Shown here piece after piece: positions 6,582 to 10,398 of a stretch of DNA of 10,398 nt (position 1 is the stretch's first letter; every line of letters starts with the position of its first letter). The notes under the pieces are model-generated. The model was not told the origin of the DNA. It saw only the letters and a program-made list of their open reading frames with translations, and searched no databases. The DNA comes from Actinomycetota bacterium. Lineage in GTDB: Bacteria > Actinomycetota > Actinomycetes > Nanopelagicales > Nanopelagicaceae. The stretch covers positions 1 through 10,398 of the forward strand of contig CANGCW010000026.1 in the NCBI GenBank assembly GCA_947452525.1. The letters run 5' to 3'. A program made the translations under genes and the position numbers.

Positions 6582-7703
6582 ATGAGTGCAATTCTTATCC
6601 CAGCAAATATCAAGCCACGTGATGGACGTTTCGGTTGCGGCCCATCAAAGATTCGGACCGAAGCAATTACCGCGCTCACGACTAATACTGAGCTCGTCCT
6701 CGGAACATCGCACCGACAGAAGCCAGTGAAGAGCGTTGTTAATCGCGTTCGAACCGGGCTTGCATCCCTCTTCAACCTTCCTGAGGGTTATGAAGTGGTG
6801 CTCGGCAATGGTGGATCGACTGCATTCTGGGATATCGCAACGCTTAACTTGATCGAGAAGAAGTCGCAGCACCTCACCTTCGGTGAGTTCTCATCGAAGT
6901 TCGCAACAGCGGCAAAGGAGGCTCCATTCCTCGATGAGCCAACAATCATTAAGGCAGAGCCTGGTTCACATCCAGTAGCCGTTGCGGAAGAGGGCGTCGA
7001 TGTCTATGCATTCACCCATAACGAGACAAGCACCGGCGTTATGGCGCCCATCATTCGCCCGGCCGGTATCGGCGATGCGCTCGTATTAGTGGATGCAACA
7101 AGTGGCGCAGGCGGATTAGATGTAGACCTCTCACAGAGCGATGTCTATTACTTTGCTCCGCAGAAGTCCTTCGCATCTGATGGCGGCCTATGGATTGCAA
7201 TCATGAGCCCTGCTGCTATTGCACGTGTCGAGAAAATTAAGGCGAGCGGACGCTGGATCCCAGCATTCCTCGACCTCTCCATCGCAATTGAGAATTCACG
7301 ACTTGATCAGACCTACAACACCCCGGCACTTGCAACCCTTATCTTGCTCGCGGAGCAGATTGAGTGGATGAATAAGGGTGGCGGGCTTGAGTTCTCAGCT
7401 GGTCGTTCTGCTGACTCTGCCTCACGCCTATACGCATGGGCTGAGCGCACCGAGTACACAACGCCATTTGTCACTGACCCTGCGATGCGCTCAAAGGTAG
7501 TTGGCACCATTAACTTTGATGACTCCATTGATGCACTTGAGATTGCAAAGATTCTCCGTACCAATGGCATTGTCGATACCGACCCTTATCGCAAACTCGG
7601 TAAGAATCAGCTCCGTATCGGAATGTTCCCCGCGGTTGATCCCGATGATATTGATGCGCTCACCGCTTGCATCGAGTACATCGTCGCCGAGCTTAAGAAG
7701 TAA
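6582..7703 (+). CDS. serC: Phosphoserine aminotransferase, mycobacterial/actinobacterial type
   Basis: PLP-dependent class V aminotransferase that converts 3-phosphohydroxypyruvate and glutamate to O-phosphoserine, the second step of serine synthesis. It has 373 residues, the usual length. The N-terminus FGCGPSKIR (17-25) and LGTSHRQKPVK (40-50) carry the family start. GNGGSTAFWD (75-84) contacts the PLP phosphate, LVDATSGAGG (169-178) holds the Asp facing the pyridine ring, and FAPQKSFASDGGLW (191-204) contains Lys195, the Schiff-base lysine. The NTPALAT block after residue 245 is also typical. The ATG at 6582 matches the expected N-terminus. No strong Shine-Dalgarno site is visible in the 21-bp gap after pdxH. 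Its TAA stop directly abuts the stop of the convergent MFS gene (TAATTA), leaving no room for a terminator. Confidence 0.96.
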   Translation: MSAILIPANIKPRDGRFGCGPSKIRTEAITALTTNTELVLGTSHRQKPVKSVVNRVRTGLASLFNLPEGYEVVLGNGGSTAFWDIATLNLIEKKSQHLTFGEFSSKFATAAKEAPFLDEPTIIKAEPGSHPVAVAEEGVDVYAFTHNETSTGVMAPIIRPAGIGDALVLVDATSGAGGLDVDLSQSDVYYFAPQKSFASDGGLWIAIMSPAAIARVEKIKASGRWIPAFLDLSIAIENSRLDQTYNTPALATLILLAEQIEWMNKGGGLEFSAGRSADSASRLYAWAERTEYTTPFVTDPAMRSKVVGTINFDDSIDALEIAKILRTNGIVDTDPYRKLGKNQLRIGMFPAVDPDDIDALTACIEYIVAELKK

Positions 7704-8963
7704 TTAACTTCGCTCGTAAAAGGAATCGAGCACATCTTCGGTCTTCACGCTCTGTGGGGTCTTCAACTCTTTATGGAGCAAGGCATAGGTGGCGAGAGTT
7801 GCCGCAGCGGTAATGCCACCACAGAGACCAATGGTCTGGCGAATACCTATCTCTACCGTTATCCACCCGATTACCGGAGAGAAGAAGGGTGAACCACCCA
7901 TGAAGACCATCAGGTAAATACCCATGACGCGTCCGCGGATTTGCGGGTCGCTCGTTCGCTGCACATACGAGTTGGCAGCAATCATCGTCGTAAGTGCTGA
8001 TGCACCACAAATAGGTAGCGCCAGGGCGTAAATCAGGAAATTCGGAGCAAGTGATGAGAGCGCAACCATTGAACCGAAGAGCACCGCAAAGGCCATAATG
8101 AATTTTGCGGATCTCTTAGTATCAAGCTTTGCCGAGAGCAGCGCAGCTGAGAGTGAACCAACCGCGAGGATCGTTCCGAGGAAACCAAATGTTGCCGGGC
8201 CTTTATGGAAGATATTCTTCGCCATCAGCGCGTTATAGATCTGAAAGTTAAGTCCAAATGTGCCGGCGAAGAAGACGGTACACATTACGGCGATGAGATC
8301 TCGGCGAGCACGCACATAACGCAGCCCCTCACGAATCTTTCCAGTGGATTTCGCTTTCAAATCCACAAATAACTCTGACTCGCGAATGATAAGCAGGGAG
8401 AGAATGACGAAGAGATATGAGATGGCGTTAAGAATGAAGGATGGGCCGGTGTGAAAGGCGGCGATGAGTAGCCCTGATACACCTGGGCCAATCAATCGGC
8501 CAGCGTTGAAATTTGCTGAGTTGAGACTGATGGCATTTGCGAGATCACTCTTACCCACCATCTCAGCGGTAAAGGCTTGACGAACCGGTGCATCGAGAGC
8601 ACCAAAGGCGCCGAGAGCAAAGGCCAATACATAGACATGCCACATCTGAACGTTATGCGTGATGACGAGCAAGCCCAAAATTAGCGAAGTCAATCCCCCA
8701 CCAACGTTGGTGAATATCAATAACTTCCGCTTATTTAATCGATCAGCGAGCGCTCCCGCCCAGATGCTGAAGAGAAAGGAGGGTAGAAATTGCAGGCCAG
8801 TAACGAGACCGAGATCTTTTCCACTTCCGGTTAACTCAAGGACTAGCCAGTCCTGCGCAATGCGTTGCGCCCAGGAGCCGATATTGGAGACGGCGTTGGA
8901 GAAGAAGAGGAGGCGGAAGTTTCTATGACGGAATGATCGCAATGAACCCGTCTCGTTAACCAT
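7704..8963 (-). CDS. MFS transporter, EntS/MFS_3-like exporter
   Basis: A 419-residue inner-membrane transporter of the major facilitator superfamily, most like the drug/siderophore exporter branch (EntS or PF05977 style). The opening RSFRHRNFRLLFFSNAVSNIG (9-20 and on) and SWAQRIAQDWLVLELTGS are hallmark of this branch. The cytoplasmic loop 2-3 motif A appears as GALADRLNKRK (70-80). The remainder is a run of hydrophobic segments consistent with 12 helices. Substrate cannot be inferred. ATG at 8963 is preceded by no Shine-Dalgarno site. TAGACT sits six bases upstream on the minus strand and could be a -10 for a leaderless mRNA. It diverges from the DUF2530-like gene by 44 bp and ends flush against serC. 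As I recall, M. tuberculosis also has an MFS gene in the serC neighbourhood, which suggests an ancestral arrangement. Confidence 0.93.
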   Translation of the reverse strand: MVNETGSLRSFRHRNFRLLFFSNAVSNIGSWAQRIAQDWLVLELTGSGKDLGLVTGLQFLPSFLFSIWAGALADRLNKRKLLIFTNVGGGLTSLILGLLVITHNVQMWHVYVLAFALGAFGALDAPVRQAFTAEMVGKSDLANAISLNSANFNAGRLIGPGVSGLLIAAFHTGPSFILNAISYLFVILSLLIIRESELFVDLKAKSTGKIREGLRYVRARRDLIAVMCTVFFAGTFGLNFQIYNALMAKNIFHKGPATFGFLGTILAVGSLSAALLSAKLDTKRSAKFIMAFAVLFGSMVALSSLAPNFLIYALALPICGASALTTMIAANSYVQRTSDPQIRGRVMGIYLMVFMGGSPFFSPVIGWITVEIGIRQTIGLCGGITAAATLATYALLHKELKTPQSVKTEDVLDSFYERS

Positions 8964-9007
8964 TATCTAAGTCTAACTCGTGAGCTCTCGGTGTACTCTC
9001 TGTGTTT
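8964..9007. promoter_or_regulatory. Divergent promoter region, MFS gene and DUF2530-like gene
   Basis: These 44 bp separate two divergent starts, neither with a Shine-Dalgarno site. On the minus strand TAGACT lies six bases from the MFS ATG. On the plus strand TACTCT (8994-8999) lies eight bases before the small-protein ATG. Both spacings suit leaderless transcription. The hexamers are weak matches, so this is a location call rather than a mapped promoter. Confidence 0.35.
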
Positions 9008-9190
9008 ATGGGAACAACAGTGAAAGTACTTCTCTCAGGCATATCACTCTGGATGGTTGCCTTCGTGATCGAGCTACTCCGTGGCGCATCCGGCACAACG
9101 CTCTGGATCTGTCTCAATGGAGCTGCACTTGGAGTTATTGGCTTGATCTACTCAGTACGACGTCTTCGCAAAGAAGCGCTTAAAAACTAG
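9008..9190 (+). CDS. Small two-helix membrane protein, DUF2530-like
   Basis: A 60-residue protein of unknown function. It has two predicted membrane helices, about residues 5-24 and 31-50, joined by a short RGASGT turn, and a strongly basic tail RRLRKEALKN. By the positive-inside rule the tail would be cytoplasmic, giving a hairpin topology. Length, two-helix form and position between an MFS gene and the csp/DUF3027 genes match the actinobacterial DUF2530 family. I assign it by resemblance and context, not by a diagnostic motif. ATG at 9008 is preferred over an in-frame GTG six bases upstream. No ribosome binding site is seen, so it may be leaderless. Its TAG overlaps the TAG of the convergent cold-shock gene in the palindrome CTAG. 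Confidence 0.7.
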   Translation: MGTTVKVLLSGISLWMVAFVIELLRGASGTTLWICLNGAALGVIGLIYSVRRLRKEALKN

Positions 9191-9570
9191 CCGTCGATCT
9201 GGCCAGCGATACCCTTCAAAACCTTTGCAAGGCGTGATGCCTCTGGCCCACTTGGGTAGCGACCATGGCGAAGTCCGTTGCCAACCTTATCGAGCAACTT
9301 GATGGTGTCTTCAATAATTGTTGCGAGATCATCTGCAGCCATACGTGTATTAGCTACGACAGATGCTGGCTCGTCTATGAGGCGGACGGTGAGAGCCTGT
9401 GGCCCCTTCTTTCCCTCGAAGACGCTGAACTCCAACTTTGTTCCAGGCTTTACCGATGGAACGCCGGCTGGGAGTGCGGATGCAGCGAGATAGACATCCT
9501 CGCCCTCTTCGGATGAGATGAAGCCAAAACCCTTTTCGAGGCTAAACCATTTGATGCGACCGATAGGCAT
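9187..9570 (-). CDS. Cold-shock domain protein with C-terminal helical extension
   Basis: A 127-residue protein with an N-terminal cold-shock (OB-fold) domain of about 67 residues and an actinobacteria-style C-terminal extension (about 75-127) that looks helical and carries DDLATIIEDTIKLLDKVGNG. Such proteins bind single-stranded RNA or DNA and act as RNA chaperones. RNP1 is intact (KGFGFI, 13-18) after KWF (7-9). RNP2 is not: residues 26-30 read VYLAA where B. subtilis CspB has VFVHF, so the nucleic-acid-contacting His29 and Phe30 are both Ala. The ATG is fixed by AGAAGGAG (9583-9576) five bases upstream, and a TAAAAT -10 box lies at 9608-9603. It resembles mycobacterial CspB (Rv0871) in size. 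It follows DUF3027 on the same strand but seems to have its own promoter. The 3' end overlaps the convergent small membrane protein by 4 bp. Confidence 0.93.
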   Translation of the reverse strand: MPIGRIKWFSLEKGFGFISSEEGEDVYLAASALPAGVPSVKPGTKLEFSVFEGKKGPQALTVRLIDEPASVVANTRMAADDLATIIEDTIKLLDKVGNGLRHGRYPSGPEASRLAKVLKGIAGQIDG

Positions 9571-9602
9571 TCTGACTCCTTCTGTGATTCTTGAACGGGG
9601 TT

Positions 9603-9608
9603 ATTTTA
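9603..9608 (-). promoter_or_regulatory. -10 box of the cold-shock gene
   Basis: On the minus strand TAAAAT matches the TATAAT consensus at five of six positions. It would start transcription near 9596, giving a leader of about 25 nt that contains the AGAAGGAG site at 9583-9576. No TTGACA-like box is seen at the expected distance. Confidence 0.5.
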
Positions 9609-9641
9609 ACTGTGGAGCGGGTTGTACTGGGGTGAATTACA

Positions 9642-9654
9642 GTCGATTATCGAC
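9642..9654. repeat. 13-bp perfect palindrome between DUF3027 and csp
   Basis: GTCGAT-T-ATCGAC is a perfect odd-centred inverted repeat. It starts at the base next to the DUF3027 stop codon (9657-9655) and is centred about 52 bp upstream of the predicted csp start of transcription. As RNA it can form a 5-bp GTCGA stem with a 3-nt loop, but no U-run follows. It could be a weak terminator of DUF3027, an operator/activator site for csp, or chance. Confidence 0.5.
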
Positions 9655-10335
9655 CTACTCAGTGACAACCATTGCTTCCGAGTGAGCTCCGCAGCCGTGA
9701 TCTACAGCGACTACGCGGGCATCATCTGGAGCGAGCGCATTGGCGCAGACTCCGAAGGCTGTGCGGAGCGCCCCCGAGATCGGGATGAAGAAGCCGCAGG
9801 ATTGGCAGGGCTTCGGCGCATAGTTAGCCATCGGGGTATTAGGCCCGCGATCGCCCTCGTGCCAACGTTTAGCGGCGGCATCGCGTCCCACAATTGAGAG
9901 CACGCGGGCGCGACCTAAACCAAATTCAAAGAGTTGCTCGTTATCGAGATCTTCATCGCCAGGTAGTGCATTGAAGCCTGGAACAAGACGCTCATCGTCA
10001 GCAGAAGTTGGGATGACATCACCAACACCGACATCGCCAGGTTGCAAGCGGTTCTTGTAAGGAACCCACTCTGGTGCAAGAAGTGCACCCTCACCCGGTA
10101 GGAGTACTACATCGCAGATTGTCGTCTCTGCATCATCATCAACGCGGATTGCTGTTACTGCCCAGCTCCACCCAACGTAACCTGGAAGGGAGCTTTCAAA
10201 GAGATAGGTGGCGACCCGTTCCTCTGAATCGAAGTCGATCGAGAGGAGTTCACCGACTACTGAAGGATTTTGGGCGTCCTCCAACGCAGCTGCACGAGCA
10301 CGTGAAGCTGCGTTGAAAGGATCGCGAATATCCAA
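9655..10335 (-). CDS. DUF3027 family protein with C-terminal zinc-ribbon-like motif
   Basis: A 226-residue protein of unknown function, family confined to actinobacteria as far as I know. The N-terminal helix SRARAAALEDA (11-21) leads into VGELL (27-31), followed by the conserved block LLAPEWVPYKNRLQPGDVGVGD (two parts, 85-100 and 101-106). The C-terminal part has Cys177-x2-Cys180, Cys197, Cys215, with His213 and His218 in DHGCGAHSE, a pattern that could bind zinc. The start is TTG at 10335, directly after the groEL UAA and in the same frame. No ATG or GTG upstream of the conserved N-terminus exists, and the next TTG (codon 18) would remove part of it. An AGGAG in the groEL tail lies 14 nt upstream. 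Translation is therefore probably coupled to GroEL termination. Role unknown, with a cytoplasmic location expected. Confidence 0.9.
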   Translation of the reverse strand: MDIRDPFNAASRARAAALEDAQNPSVVGELLSIDFDSEERVATYLFESSLPGYVGWSWAVTAIRVDDDAETTICDVVLLPGEGALLAPEWVPYKNRLQPGDVGVGDVIPTSADDERLVPGFNALPGDEDLDNEQLFEFGLGRARVLSIVGRDAAAKRWHEGDRGPNTPMANYAPKPCQSCGFFIPISGALRTAFGVCANALAPDDARVVAVDHGCGAHSEAMVVTE

Positions 10336-10398
10336 TTAGAAGTCCATATCTCCTGCGCCAGGACCTGCTGCGGTCGCTGACTTAGGCTCAGGCTTATC
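10336..10398 (-). CDS. groEL: Chaperonin GroEL, C-terminal end (gene continues past window)
   Basis: Only the last 20 codons and the TAA stop are inside the window. They read DKPEPKSATA then AGPGAGDMDF, the VxDKPE...DMxxMDF style tail of the housekeeping GroEL2-type chaperonin (Cpn60), which folds proteins in an ATP-driven cage with GroES. The tail is not the His-rich end of actinobacterial GroEL1. It runs directly into DUF3027 in the same frame after a single stop codon, so the two are surely co-transcribed unless a promoter lies within groEL. Confidence 0.88.
   Translation of the reverse strand, partial: DKPEPKSATAAGPGAGDMDF

Noticed and set aside
7697..7711. GAAGT-AATTA-ACTTC inverted repeat at the serC/MFS junction as a bidirectional terminator
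   Set aside because: Only a 5-bp AT-rich stem made largely from the two stop codons, without a U-tract. Too weak to call.
1..10398. Defence island, prophage, CRISPR array, insertion sequence or tRNA
   Set aside because: No repeats of suitable spacing, no transposase or integrase-like products and no cloverleaf were seen. Nearly all the sequence is explained by housekeeping-type genes.

Overview
The window is a densely packed piece of an actinobacterial chromosome with medium G+C content (about half by eye). The lineage call rests on gene content and order. There is a GroEL2-type C-terminus, a DUF3027 protein, a 127-residue cold-shock protein with a helical tail, a DUF2530-like small membrane protein, a mycobacterial-type SerC and an actinobacterial citrate synthase 2. 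As I recall, several of these genes also lie near one another in Mycobacterium and Streptomyces. Medium G+C, almost no intergenic space, several genes without Shine-Dalgarno sites and a photolyase would suit a streamlined, sunlit freshwater actinobacterium (acI / Nanopelagicales type). That placement is inference.

Layout. 1-544: 3' part of a membrane-linked GGDEF diguanylate cyclase (+). 522-1868: class I CPD photolyase (-). 1890-2732: alpha/beta-hydrolase esterase (+), diverging from the photolyase. 2748-4577: GH13 cyclomaltodextrinase/neopullulanase-like enzyme (-). 4638-5753: citrate synthase 2 (-). 5895-6560 and 6582-7703: pdxH and serC (+), a likely operon. 7704-8963: MFS exporter (-). 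9008-9190: DUF2530-like protein (+). 9187-9570: cold-shock protein (-). 9655-10335: DUF3027 protein (-). 10336-10398: last 20 codons of groEL (-). There are twelve protein genes, two of them cut by the window edges. I see no RNA gene, mobile element, CRISPR array or origin. The only gene-free stretch above 100 bp is 5754-5894.

How the genes fit together. PdxH makes PLP, the cofactor of SerC next door. Citrate synthase and the GH13 enzyme belong to central carbon and alpha-glucan metabolism. The photolyase repairs UV damage. GroEL, DUF3027 and the cold-shock protein form a same-strand run with a stress or housekeeping flavour. Strand switches are frequent. All four convergent junctions are tight, running from a 23-bp overlap to a 15-bp gap, and none shows a classic terminator.

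I found no clear new defence or mobile system. The best leads are structural. DUF3027 is fused in frame to groEL except for one UAA codon and starts at an adjacent UUG. The cold-shock protein has an intact RNP1 but a gutted RNP2. The photolyase and esterase start codons lie 21 bp apart inside a symmetric inverted repeat. The GGDEF enzyme lacks the arginine of its inhibitory site. A perfect 13-bp palindrome lies about 50 bp upstream of the predicted csp transcription start.
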